From Leucosporidium creatinivorum (Eukaryota; Basidiomycota; Microbotryomycetes; Leucosporidiales; Leucosporidiaceae), in contig BCKL01000022.1 of the NCBI GenBank assembly GCA_001600635.1, forward strand, positions 62,001-126,000: a stretch of DNA of 64,000 bases, read 5' to 3'. The notes beneath the pieces are model-generated. The model saw only the letters and a list, made by a program, of their open reading frames with translations. It was not told the DNA's origin and did no database searches. Numbering within the stretch: the stretch's first letter is position 1; the number at the start of each line of letters is the position of its first letter. Shown one piece after another: positions 11,506 through 22,658 of the stretch. A program made the position numbers and the translations under genes.

Positions 11506-14500
11506 ATGGCGGGTGAAGGTGAGCTCTCTTGCTATTGAGGTACAGCTATACAGCCCTACTAACCCTCTCCCTCTGCTCTACAATACAACGCAGACACTCC
11601 CCCTCCGCGTCCTCCCAAACCTTTAGGACTCTCTTACGCTGCCGCTTCTCGTGGCAACTCTGCTGCACCTGCTCCTGCTCCTCCTCCTCCTCCTCCACCA
11701 GCCCAAGGAGCTCCTCCCCTCCCTCCCAAACCAGCAGGAGCACAGCGCTCGTCCTCTCGTCCCGCTCCTTCCGCCCGTCCTCCAGTCAACCTCTTCGCCC
11801 CCGTGGAGTCCTCCAGCTTCTTCGCTCCCGCCCCCGCCCCAGCTCGCCCAACTGCACCTCGTCGCCTCTCCAGCTCGACCTCAACCTCGAGCAAGCAGCG
11901 TCAACCGGTCAAACCTCCCCCCTTCTCCTACGCCTCTGCTCATCTCTCCTCCTCCTCCCACTCGCATCCAGGAGCACAAGAATCCTCTTCCTCGGACGAT
12001 TTCCCTCTCGAGCAAGAGAGCGACGACGAGTTGATGATTAGTACGGGGGTCAGTCGCGCGCAGCCTGGTGCTGGTGCTGGGAGGGGAGCGACGACGAGTG
12101 GATTTAGGCCGGCGGGCAGTAGTAGTACGGGGGGAGAGGGGAGTAAAGTGCAGATTAGGAGGTCTAACAAGGGGGACGATCCTTCCGGGTTGGAGGAGTG
12201 GGATTCGCAGCTCGAGGCTCAGGCTCAACGACCGGCGATGGCTCCCTCGACGAGCAGCAGCAAGAGCTACAGAGGCTGGGAAACGACGGGTACCATCAAC
12301 CCCACGCTACTCGCCGCCTCGCCTCCCCCTACCTTCCCTTCCACCTCCACCACCACCGACGGGTGGGACGCCCCGACTCCCTCCAACTCGCCCCCTCCTC
12401 CCTCCCGAGCCAACGCCCTCGGGTTCAACGGATGGGGTAGTCTCTGGACGACCCCGAAAGTTGTGGCTACGGAGATGGGGGTCGAGGCGAGGGGGGGCGT
12501 TTGGGAGGATCAGGGGACGGCGTGGGATTTTGAGGTGCTCGAGACGCCGACGGAGGGGGGCAAGTATAAGGCGATGGGAGAGATTGTGGAGAGGAGGATG
12601 GGGAGGGGGCAGAATGCCAAGAAGGAGAGTGAGGGGGAGGGGCAGGGGGAGGAAGGGGGAGCCGAGAAGATGGAGGTGGATGGAATAGCCGAGGGAGAGG
12701 TGGAGGGAGAGGGAAAGGGAGGGGACAGTCTGATGCACGAGCTCAAACTCGAGCCCGAGCCCGAGAGCATCGAGGCCCAAGCCGAACGCATCGCCGCTGC
12801 CGCCGTCGCGTCCATCAAGACCGATTACTCGGCTTCGGCGACGGACCCCTCCTCCTCCTCCCGCCCAACGCACTACCGCACCATCACCCCGCGCGAACTC
12901 CAACTCGCCCGCCCGCACCCCTCCTTCTACTACTCGCACACCACCCACTCCTGGGCGCTCTTCACCTCCCTGCCCATCCCCTCGACCCTCTCGCACCCCT
13001 TCACCCTCCCTCCCGCACCCTCCGCTCGGTTCCTCCCCCCTCCAGGCCCCACCCCCGTCCGTACATGGCGTCAACTGCCGCTCCCCTCCGCCCTCATCCT
13101 CCCGCATATTGAACCTTGCATCCCCGAGCCCATCCCCCCGGCCTCAGAGCAGCATCTCTCCCAATCCTCCTCCTACCACGCCGATGAGGCTTCTTCCTCC
13201 GTCTTACCTGATGCAGTGACGGTATTGGAGGAGAATTTGACTACCTTACCTGGAGTCGAGCAGAAAAGAGTGGCTTACTCGGTGTTGGAGTTTTATCCCG
13301 CGGTCGTGCCGAGGGAGGTGTGGGAGGGGTTTGGGAACGAGAGGAGGAAGGATCCGATGGTGGGGGTTAGTGGGGAGGAGGCGTGGTATAAGAGTGTGGG
13401 CACGATTTGGACGTGAGTTTGTGTTTCTCTTGTCTCGTTTTTCGTCTGTCTCTCTCTCGGAGGAGGCGAGCGCCGGGCTGACCCCCAAGTCGACGACGCA
13501 CGCCGACAGATCCATCGACAATGTCCTGTTCAAGGGAGAGTACCGACCTATCAAGATCTCTGCGGTGCGCAAGACGTGCCCTTGGGACATCCTGACGTTC
13601 GTTGGTTTCCTCTCGCTCCCTCCCCTCCTCCTCGCTCGGCGCTCGCTGACCCTCCTCCCTCCTCTTCTCCCCTTCTCCCTGCTCTCCCCCTCGTCTACCA
13701 TACTTGCCGACCCCCAAAAACAGGCAGGACATCTTCCTCGGCTTCCTCGGCTTCACGCACGACGTCGCGGGCGACTCGCTCTCCCCTCCCGACGTTTCTG
13801 AGGAGACGGAGGAAGGCAGGAGGGGCAGGGAGAGGCTGTTGAGGTGTTGGTTGGAAATGGGCTTGTGGATGGAGTGCTTTAAGAAGAGGCATGGTGAGTG
13901 GAGAGAGGAGAAGGAGAAGGAGAGATCGGACAAGGCTGACGAAGGCTCTTCGGTATGCGCTACAGGCAATATCAAGGCCTCGAGCAAGCCTACGAGGATC
14001 ATCCTCAAGCCGGCTTACGACTCGATTCTCAACACCCTCGGCGGCGACAAGCGTAGGCTGCCCCTCCTTCCTCCTTCGACTTGGCACTCCGCTCACTCGC
14101 TTCTTTTTCTTCTGTACTACTGCATAGTCCCCCGCGTCCCCAGCGAGCAGGTCTGGACCACCACCTCGGCGCAGAACGTCGAGGCGCTGGAAACGCTCGG
14201 CAAGGCGTACCATCTCTTGGGAGTGACGCCCGATCTCGCCGATGGGGTCATTCGCAACGTCTACTTCCAGCAGTTGGAGAGGGATCTGACGCACGGTCCG
14301 GATTGTACGTCTTGTTTGCTCCTCGGGCGGGCGAAGCAGTGAGTCCAGATCAAAACTGACCTCGCCCTTCTCCGCGCGCGCGCGCAGTCCTCCAAGCCGT
14401 CGACGACATCAACCAGCATCGCAGCTCCGAAGTCCTCACCTTCCTCCTCGCCACCGAACGTTCCCGCGACCACTTCACCTCGGGCGACCTCTCGCGCGCC

Positions 14501-17500
14501 TACGCCGAACTCCGACTTGGCGGGTCTGCCACCTCGTGGCTCCTCCTCGAAGACGAGGCGCTTCAGGAAGCCTACAACGCGCGCGTGGAGCAAGTGACGC
14601 ATAAGGAGCGCAAGAAGGTGTTGCGCGAGGCCTTCCAGTTGATCGCGACGGCGAGGAGGAGCGAGTATCTCAAAGTCATTTTGCAGACGAGTGAGGATGG
14701 CGAGGGAGCGACCAAGCCGGCCATGACGGTCGAGAGGGCTAAGAGGTTGTTGGAGCTGAACCCCGAGGATCAGCCCGATGAGGGCTTCTTGGTCATGATG
14801 TTTGATATGGCCGTGGAGCAGACGCCGGCGCAGAAGGAGACGTTGAAGGAGGCGCTGGGGGTTTTGACCGAGGGGAACAAGAGGAGTGCCGAGATTGAGA
14901 AGAGGTTGGGCGTCGTGGCGGGGGTTGGGAAGACGGGTGAGTTGTGTGAGGTGGAGGAGGTAGCCGGGTCCGATAGCTGACCCGAGCGAGTTTGAACAGT
15001 CGACGGATGGCAAGTCGGTCCTGCGGTCGCTATCGACATTCCCGTCGGGCTCACCAACATCGCCAACACGTGCTACCTCAACTCGCTGCTTCAGGTAAGC
15101 CTTCTCTCATCGGCTCGATGGCGAGTGGGCGAAAGAGAGCTGACCCCGCCTCTCCTGCGCAGTACTTTTTCACCGTGCGCGAGCTTCGCGAGACGATCCT
15201 TCGCTTCTCCAAGGGCGAGGCTACCGAGGAAGGGACCCAGCTCAATCGCGTCGGAGGCCGCCTCATCACCAAGGCCGAGGTCGACCGCTCGAAGCGCTGT
15301 GAGTGCTCTCCCATATCCCTCTGCAGCTCGAACGGCTCCTGACCCTGTACTCGCACGCTCCACAGTCGTCGAGCTCCTCCAAGGCCTCTTCAACTCGCTC
15401 ATCCACGCCCCCGTCGCCGCCGTCACCCCCGAGACCGAGCTAGCCTACCTCGCTCTCGTGCCCTCCAAGGACGAAGCCGACCTCCAGACGCCCGCCGCTC
15501 CTGCTCCCCCTCCTCCCGCCGCAGCCGACGACGAGGACGACGACCTCATCATCGTCGACGTCCCCACCTCCAATGCCATCTCCAGCTCGCCCGTCATCGT
15601 CCCTTCGCCGCTCTCCCCCTCTGCCTCGGCCGATGGCCTCAAGTCGCCCACCGTCCTCGGTAAACGCCGCAACGACCAGATTGACCCTTCTCTCCAGCCG
15701 ACCGAGACGGAGCTCGACCTCAACAGCATGGTCATCGACTCGCAGCCTCCCAGCACCGAGCCTTCCCCCGCCGAGGACATCACGGTCGACGATTCGGCGG
15801 CGCCGCTTTCGCCTGCTAGCAACTCTTCGCGTAGGCTCTCGACTGCCGGCGAGGATGGGGATAGGACCGTCAAGCGTGGAAGATCGCTCGAGGCGAACGT
15901 CTCGTCGGCGGCGGCGAGTGGAGGGAGAGAGCTCGTTCCGATGGAGGGGGCCGATGGAGTTGTGGAGCTGAGGTCGGCGGATGAGGTGCACCTGCCGCAG
16001 GGACCGAGCAAGGAGAGCAAGCCCGCGCCGCCGCCTTTGCCGCCGAGACCTCCAACTTCCAAGGAGGCTGAGCTGGAGAAGCAGGTTTCGAGCTACATGG
16101 CGTTCGGTGAGTTGTTTCTTGCTTCGCTGGGGAGCATCCCTGACCCTGATGCGCTACACAGGCCGCCAGAACGATGTCACCGAGTGCATGGACAACGTCA
16201 TGTTCCAAATCGAGTGCGCTCTCAAGCCCAACACGAGCGACGCCGAGCAGTCTGCTGCCGCTGGTCTCCTCAAGCGGTGAGCGATCGTCTCTTCTCCTAC
16301 GATGAGACGCGACAGCTGACTCTTGACCCCCAACAGCACCTTCTACGGCAAGACGCGCCAGCAACTCGAGTTCTCCGACTCGTCCATCGCCGAGCCCATC
16401 CGCACCAAGGAGGAACCCTTCTTCTCCCTCCTCGTCGACGTGGCAGAGGAAGGTCGCAACGTCTACGACGGCCTCGACGCCGTGTTCGATGACTCGCCCG
16501 TCGAGATCGAGGGCAAGCCCGCCCGCCGCCGCGTTTCGCTCGTCGAGATGCCCGAGTTGCTCCAGATCCAGCTGCAGAGGGTGCAGTACGACAGGGAGAA
16601 GCAGAAGATCTTCAAGTCGAATCAGCACATGGCGTTTGGGCCCGAGATTTCGATGGATCGGTACTTGCAGGTGGAGGAGGGCGATGCGGAGGGGTGGGCG
16701 AGGAGGGAGAGGACCTCGAGGTGTAGGGAGGAGTTGGAGAGGTGCAGGTCGAAGCTGATGCAGCTCAAGAGCAAGGTGTGTCTGTACCTCTTCGCTCTCA
16801 AGCGCTATCCTCTTACTGACCTCGCTCCTTCTCCTCTCCTCCGCCCGCTTGTTGCCGCCTCGCGCTCTCGCAGACGATCGACATCTCCAAACTCCTCGAA
16901 GATACCTACGATCACCTCTCGTACCAGGACGACCTTGGCGATGTCCTCTCTTCTGAGCTTGTCGAGAACTCGCTCGCCGAGCGCAACGACGTCTCAGCGG
17001 AGGTCGATCATCTCGTCAACCGCATCAAGGAGCTTCGTGACGAGATTGAGCTCATCTGGGCGAATCAGCAAAAGGCGACCTACGAGCTCGTCTCTGTCTT
17101 CATCCATCGCGGTGAGTTTTCGGCGTCGCTCACTTCTCGCCGAGGCGAGTCCGAGAACTGATCCTCGACTTTGTCATACAGGCACGGCTCTCAGCGGTCA
17201 CTACTTCATCTATCAGAGGGACAGCAAGAACCCCAAGCGCTGGATGAAGTGTAAGTGCGGTTGGCGGAGCGCCAGGCGAGACGGTGTAGGCTGAGCTGAC
17301 CTCGCCTTCGCATCGCAGACAACGACTCCCTTATTACCGAGATCGACCCCGCCGAGCATGTCTTCGCCGAGACTAGTGAGCTCTGCCTACTTGCCCTCCT
17401 CGTCGAGTTGGCTGGCTGACACTTCTTCCTCGCCCTCGCAGCCGGCGACACCAACGCCTACTTCCTCGTGTACTGCAGAAAGGACAAACTGTACGCTCCG

Positions 17501-17584
17501 CGCTTTCCTACCGATTGCTCCTTCAGAGCTGACCCTCTCATCACAAACAGGGACGCCATCGACTCCATGGCGCGCCAGCTCTGA
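11506..17584 (+). CDS. UBP2: Ubiquitin carboxyl-terminal hydrolase, Ubp2-like
   Basis: Seventeen exons: 11506-11518, 11594-13412, 13510-13596, 13724-13893, 13966-14052, 14128-14304, 14388-14936, 15000-15094, 15163-15298, 15366-16106, 16162-16276, 16337-16775, 16874-17111, 17182-17250, 17319-17375, 17442-17490 and 17551-17584 (1624 aa). The first 500 residues are disordered. A conserved Ubp2-type region follows (VLFKGEYRPIKISAVRKTCPWD). The USP Cys box is GLTNIANTCYLNSLLQ, with the nucleophile in NTCY, and the His box is GTALSGHYFIYQRD, followed by YNDSLITEID and AYFLVYCRK. The USP fold is split by an acidic, Ser/Pro-rich insertion encoded in 15366-16106. Yeast Ubp2 trims K63-linked chains and opposes Rsp5. 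The intron at 13597 uses an unusual GTTCGT donor. All catalytic motifs are present. Confidence 0.92.
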
Positions 17585-17839
17585 GCCCCTTCGCCGATAC
17601 CCTCTCCTCGCCTCGCGACAGATGTACATACCCTTTGTTCGCGTCTTCATCGTTAGGAGCTCCTCCTTGCAGCTCTCCGTTTAGTCTTTGCAAGCATGCT
17701 ACCTCAGCTTTTTCGTACCCAAACCTCGGCGATGAGGAGTTGCGAGAAGGCTTGAACAGGACCTGGTCTGTCTTCTCGAGTCAAGCCATCGCCGTAGACG
17801 CTGCTTCAAGTGCCCTTGTCCTCCAGAACGCAGAGAGAG

Positions 17840-18312
17840 GACGCGCGACCCCTTGTCCTGGAGGAGAGGTTCGAATCGCCTCGACTTGCTCTTGCTCCCT
17901 ACGCTCACCTCGTCTTCTCGCTTCGACTCGCTCCCGCCGGACGGAAGCAAGACAAAAGCTACTTGGACGACCCTTGACTACTCGCCTTCATCTGCTCCCC
18001 GCTCTCCTACAGCTCACGCACGGACAGCTGGACTCGCCGCTCTCGCTCGAAGCTATTGCGACTCGTTCTGGCTGGATAGGTGAGCACTGCCTGGGCTCGA
18101 GGATAGAGCTTCAGCTGACACTCACTGCTACTAGAGCTCCCGCCCTCGGCCTTGAAGCTACTACCTGCTCGCCAGCACAACAGACGCTCGGTGCTCGTCC
18201 GTCTCGCTCGCCCACGCATAGAAGCTGCTCTCGCTGCTTTTGAACGACTGAGGTGAGTCGGGCGATTAATGGTAGCTGAACTATTGAAGCTGATCGTTCT
18301 ACTGCTTTACAG
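17840..18312 (+). promoter_or_regulatory. Promoter and spliced 5' leader of F-box gene A
   Basis: This parallels the leaders of copies B and C. It has GACAAAAGCTACTTGGACGA (from 17951), then ACTACTCGCC, a leader intron at about 18080-18134 (GTGAGC to CTACTAG), a leader exon containing CACAACAGACGCTCGGTGCT, and a second intron at about 18253-18312 (GTGAGTCGGG to TTTACAG). There is no ATG in the spliced leader. The upstream GAGACCCCTTT block is present only in a weak form near 17845. The structure is seen in the sequence; function as promoter and 5' UTR is inferred. Confidence 0.6.
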
Positions 18313-18408
18313 CTCTCGCCTCCCTTGTCACCTCTCCGACTCCCCCTCAGTCCTCCCCTTTCTCCACCGCCGCCACCCTCCATCTTCCACCGTCCACGCT
18401 CACCCACC

Positions 18409-19656
18409 GTGCCGGTACCATCGCTTCCCAATGAGGTTTTCTGCCTCGTGATTGCCGAGCTTCCGCCCCAGTGCCGCCGCACGCTGGCCGCCATCGCCCT
18501 CACCTGTCGCCGCCTCCTTCCCCTCGCCCGAGCTCCCCTCTACTGCAGCCTCGACATCAAGCCGAGGCTACTCGAGGACAAAGACAACCAGGCAAGCTCT
18601 ATGGTCTACGCGGCAAGCCCGTGCGCCGATGTCACCGAGGACGAAGCCACCCTTTGCTTCCTGTGGCATTTCGACATCCCTTCGCACAAGCTGGTGGAGA
18701 GCTTCATGGTCAATCGCAAGCTCGGCATATACGTCCAGTCTCTGTCACTCGGCATGGAGGATATCGACGATATCAAGAGTGGGATCAGACTACTCGAAAC
18801 GATGGTCGCGCCGTGCCGAGGTCTCCGGCATCTCGAATTGACAGGCGTCGGATGGACGACTGAGGAGAGCTGGGCTTTCGACGCGGTACTCGCTCGCTTG
18901 GCCCCCAATTTGACCGAACTCGGCCTTCCAGGAGCTGGCTGGGACACGCGCCGACTCGCCAGCTCGCTCCGAGCCTTCCCCAAACTCGACACTCTTCGCA
19001 TCAAGACTCTCGACAAGACGGCCCATCACGGAGAGTACTCGAGATCTCGTGGCTCAAACCTCAAAGCTCCTCGTTTTCCCCTCACTACCCTCGAATGGGA
19101 TGGCCTCGGCGTCGGCAAGGAGGCGTTTCGATTCGTTACGAGGCGGTCGGCCTCATCCCTCCGCTCACTCAGCCTTGTGCTCTTCCGGGTTGCGTTCGAC
19201 CTTTCCCACTTCCAGGCTCTCACCAAGCTCCGCATCAAGGACGAGATGGGCGACTACTGGGACGAGCAGAACTCTATCGGCTTCCCTCAAGCCGTTGCCG
19301 ACACTCTCCGCCCATGCCGCTTACTCCAAGATGTAGCAGTGGCTCAGTCCTTCCCATTGTCCTCCCCCGACGCGTGGCAAGCCGCTCGACTTTTCGACTC
19401 TCTCCCCACTTCCCTCACCTCTCTTGACATCCATCGCATCGACGTTTCGCCCTCGTATCTCGTCGGCTTCCTCAGCGACCCCTCGCTCGCACCGAGTCTG
19501 GTCACTCTGACGATGCAGACCGAGGGAGAACAAGCGGAACATAGCTCCTCGTCGGACACGGATCGCTTGGAGCGGGAGCTCAAGAGGCTCTGCGCCGAGA
19601 GGGGGATCGACCTTCATCGGCGTGAATGGAAAGTGGGCCTGAACAAGTCGGTTTGA
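18409..19656 (+). CDS. F-box/LRR-like protein, copy A; ATG start lost
   Basis: An open frame of 415 residues. The F-box is PSLPNEVFCLVIAELPPQCR with LALTCRRLLPLA-like sequence, and leucine-rich repeat-like segments follow. It is close to copy C: compare SIGFPQAVADTLRPCRLLQD here with SIGFPRAVVDAFRPCSSLKD there. F-box proteins recruit substrates to SCF ubiquitin ligases through Skp1. At the site where copies B and C have ATG, this copy has GTG (18409-18411) in CACCGTGCCGGTACCA. No other in-frame ATG lies in the spliced leader. The first in-frame ATG is 18601, after the F-box. So it is a start-loss pseudogene, it starts at a non-AUG codon, or it makes an F-box-less protein. The rest of the frame is undamaged. 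Confidence 0.6.
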   Translation: MPVPSLPNEVFCLVIAELPPQCRRTLAAIALTCRRLLPLARAPLYCSLDIKPRLLEDKDNQASSMVYAASPCADVTEDEATLCFLWHFDIPSHKLVESFMVNRKLGIYVQSLSLGMEDIDDIKSGIRLLETMVAPCRGLRHLELTGVGWTTEESWAFDAVLARLAPNLTELGLPGAGWDTRRLASSLRAFPKLDTLRIKTLDKTAHHGEYSRSRGSNLKAPRFPLTTLEWDGLGVGKEAFRFVTRRSASSLRSLSLVLFRVAFDLSHFQALTKLRIKDEMGDYWDEQNSIGFPQAVADTLRPCRLLQDVAVAQSFPLSSPDAWQAARLFDSLPTSLTSLDIHRIDVSPSYLVGFLSDPSLAPSLVTLTMQTEGEQAEHSSSSDTDRLERELKRLCAERGIDLHRREWKVGLNKSV

Positions 19657-19977
19657 GTAGTCTGTAGAGATGGTTGTGAATGCTTAGACATGTATATGGG
19701 ACCAAAAAAGAGGGCAGAGCGGTCTCGCAAAGGCTGGAGCGCTGGCGAGTCGAAAAAGTGAAGCGGCCCGACTGCTCCCTGAGACACGCTCGCTGTCACC
19801 TTCGCTTCTGAGCAAGTCTATTGCCTACCAGAGATAGCAAAGCTCTAAGGTCGAGCCGTGTGCGTCTAATCTCGAGAGCTCGGCGGCTCAGCGATGCCAC
19901 TTCGCGCTCTCGAAGGGGCGTTCGGCGCTTGTAAGCATCTACAATACAACAGAGGAGCGCAACTAGCTTGTATATAG
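19657..19977. other. Region between two convergent genes
   Basis: The F-box A and GPCR stop codons face each other across about 320 bp. I see no ORF, RNA gene or repeat here. Confidence 0.4.
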
Positions 19978-21700
19978 CTACACGGGTAGTGATAGCACCT
20001 CCTTCTTGTCTTCTTCGCGCCCTAAGAACGTCCCCGCCGATGAGCTTGACACCTGCCTCTTCGCCGAGCCCCGCTCCTCCTCGTCCATCCCGTATGAGGG
20101 CGTTACCGACCAGCTCGGTCGGGAGCTAGTAGCTTGAGCGCCTTCCCCCACACCAAAATTTGAGAGGTTGGGCGTGCACGTCGGCCGAGAATCCCAGGCC
20201 GCGAGGGATGGGCCCGGCTCTCCTCCACCGAAGGAGATGATGGCTCGTGAGAAGGCGTACAGGGCACAGTTGAAGGCGCCTGTGGAGGCGACGATGGCCC
20301 CGCTGGCAAGTAAAACCTGCGGCGACCAATGAGCCCCCGAGTATGCCGCCAGGCGAGAGACGGCAATCGGTGTGCTATGGGAACAAACGAGGTTAGTAGG
20401 CAGGCGAGTCTAGTAAAGTTGTACTCACACTGTGGTCACGTAGATAGCGGGATACGCGAGCATGACCGGGACGATCCGATCGGTAGGTATGTCGCCGCCA
20501 TCTCCTCCTGCCGCTCGACGGCGTTTCACGATCGTGTAGGAAATGATGGAGTAGAGCACGAGGCTCAAAGCTGCCGCCGTGAAGACCCTGGCGGAAGTGA
20601 AGATGGTCAGCGAGGGTCCAGCGGACGATGGAGGCCGAGGCGAGCAGGATCGCCGAGCTTGGACTGAGAGGTCGGCAAGAGGACTGATTGCAGACCTCCG
20701 AGAGCTGGACCTCGGATTCTTAACAGTGAGCTTACCAAAGGTGCCGTAGAAAGAGCCTGTAGATCTCGTACTCTTTGGAAATCCAGCACCAGCCGCCGGC
20801 GCTTGCATCTGCAAGAGAGGCCAAAGAAAGGTGCAGAGGTGTAGGCAAGAGGGAGCCAGGTCAGCGCAGAGTAAGAGTTAGCAGACCACGGGGTCAGGGA
20901 GTAGAGGGAGGGAGACTCGGCGCTCACAAAATGGTCCACCGTGTCGAGCAATCCAGAAGGGCCCGATGGCTGCCATCAGAAACATGACCAGCCACTGGAG
21001 GGTAATGACCGCTACGACGACCTTCATCTTCATTTTGTACGAGTAGACGATCTGGCCGAACATGGCCAGAGTGATCCAGCTGGTGCCGAGCGCACCGGCC
21101 ATAGCTCCGAGCTGGAGCAGCACTGCTTCCGTCGTGCAGGAGGGGGTCGGAGGCGAAGGCATACCGCCCTTGTCGATCCACTGCAGCAAGAGGCTGATTA
21201 GATTTGCCCCAAAGTCGAGACGTGATCGCCTGGCCAGCGCCGAAATCGAACGCCGAGGCAAAAAAACTCAACGGTCCACACGAAAATGAAGCTGAGGCTT
21301 TCCAGGGAGTCTGAGAGAGTGCAAAGTGTTAGTCGACTTGCCTCGCTCAGCGTACCAAGCAGACTCACTGCCAGCAAGGAGATTGAAGAAGAGCAGTCCG
21401 GAGGGACTTGCGAGGAAGCGTAGAGCGCGCCTGTCCTCTTCGAAGGCGACCTTGTCGAAGGCCGAGCGTCTTCTATGCCGTACGACGAGAATCAAACAGT
21501 AGGACACCAACGTCAAGATGCAGGCAAGCGAGATCTAACAGAACCAGCGAGACATAATCAGCGCCTCGCTCTTCTCGACCGAGATGCGACGCCCTGCACC
21601 CTACTTAGCCCAGAGAATCGACCCGGCTTACCATTGAAATCACTCCATTTGCAATCATTCCACTCCTCTTGTCCCCCAGCGGGATCCACTGCTGCTCCAT
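19978..21700 (-). CDS. Seven-transmembrane receptor, Git3/cAMP-receptor-like
   Basis: Exons 21700-21632, 21534-21369, 21310-21282, 21180-20928, 20808-20736, 20587-20429 and 20374-19978 give 381 aa. Splicing yields seven hydrophobic segments: TM1 MISLACILTLVSYCLILVV, TM2 ending LESLSFIFWIDKGGM, TM3 after PSCTTEAVLLQLGAMAG, TM4 VAVITLQWLVMFLMAAIGPFW, a loop with GGWCWIS, TM5 VFTAAALSLVLYSIISYTIV, TM6 VPVMLAYPAIYVTT and TM7 ASTGAFNCALYAFSRAII. The conserved TM3 Cys and the loop GxWCWIS suit the Dicty_CAR/Git3 class of fungal GPCRs, which sense nutrients or small ligands at the plasma membrane through a G-alpha protein. The tail is Ser-rich and basic/acidic. The short exon 3 uses a GTGTGG donor that I chose because it restores the TM2 frame. 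The ligand is unknown. Confidence 0.82.
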
Positions 21701-22658
21701 TGTTGATCTCGTCCTGCGCCTTGCGAATTCGGGCCTCGCGAGCCTCTGGTTTGCGGAGTCGTCCTCCTACAGGCGACTGGAGGGGAAGCGGCGGGCGGGT
21801 ACGCCCCAGTGCGCAAGGCGGTAAGAAGCTGAAGATACTGAGGCGAGAGAAGCGTAGGCCACGAGTGGTAGGGAGCAAAGAGAGAGAGAGAGTTGCAGCG
21901 AGGCGAAGGGGCCCGAGAGTCTGGACTGTTAGAGCTCCGAATATCGTCTCGGCTCGATTCTGTAAGAAACCCACGTTAATTGCGCGGTGATCATGAGACA
22001 GCGGGAGACGAGCTTAAACACAGCAGCCGTCCCGAAAGGGCCGTAGCGATTCGCTGGCGAAACCGAGGTTCGGCGATGGTTTCGGATCCTGCCTGGCTCG
22101 ATTGCGCAGGCCCTTCGGCTCGAGGTGCTGCAGCATTTGTCTGGTAGAGAAGACAGCTGCATTCCTAAGACGCCCATCGCTCTGTAGTCTGGATATGGGG
22201 CGGAAGCGGAGCCGAACAGGATCGTCGAGCTGCTGGACGAGGTCGACCGCCGAGCAAGTGCTGTTGTAGCCATCGAGAGAAAGAGAGCGACCGATCGTAG
22301 AAAGTGAACACATAGTCGACTTCCTTTAAGTAGCGCACTCTCGCAAGGTCGGTCTCTGCAGGAAGCGAAAGCCCCAAAGTCGACCCTGCTCGGCGAAGGC
22401 TTTGGCGGTTCTTGCAGCTCTTCTGCTGTCTTTTTCGAGGCATAGAGCACTGGCTAGCTCTGTTATGCTCTGATTTAGCTCATCAGCGCGCCAAACATTA
22501 CCATGAACAGCGAGAGGAGTCGAGGGCGCAGCGGAGGAGGTCAAAGCGGGCGGAAGAGCGATGAGCGGAGCGATTCGACTCTTTGCCTCTTGCCACGTCG
22601 TCGACTGCGAACCGCCTCACCTCATCTCGTACAGTATCTCAGCACTACACGCCTCAAC
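21701..22658. other. Divergent upstream region with a doubtful ORF
   Basis: It lies between the GPCR (minus) and the zinc-finger gene (plus). A 173-codon minus-strand frame (21929-22450) contains a hydrophobic piece, GTAAVFKLVSRCLMITAQL. A neighbouring frame (21558-21974) reads TIFGALTVQTLGPLRLAATL and then RLRKPEAREARIRKAQDEIN. These could be upstream exons of a longer GPCR transcript or 5' UTR noise. I could not build a consistent spliced model. Confidence 0.3.

Noticed and set aside
17864-17880. GAGGTTCGAATCGCC resembling a tRNA T-arm
   Set aside because: No acceptor stem, D-arm or anticodon arm can be placed around it.
18269-18451. ATG at 18269 as start for F-box gene A
   Set aside because: It lies in leader intron 2 and its frame does not join the F-box reading frame.
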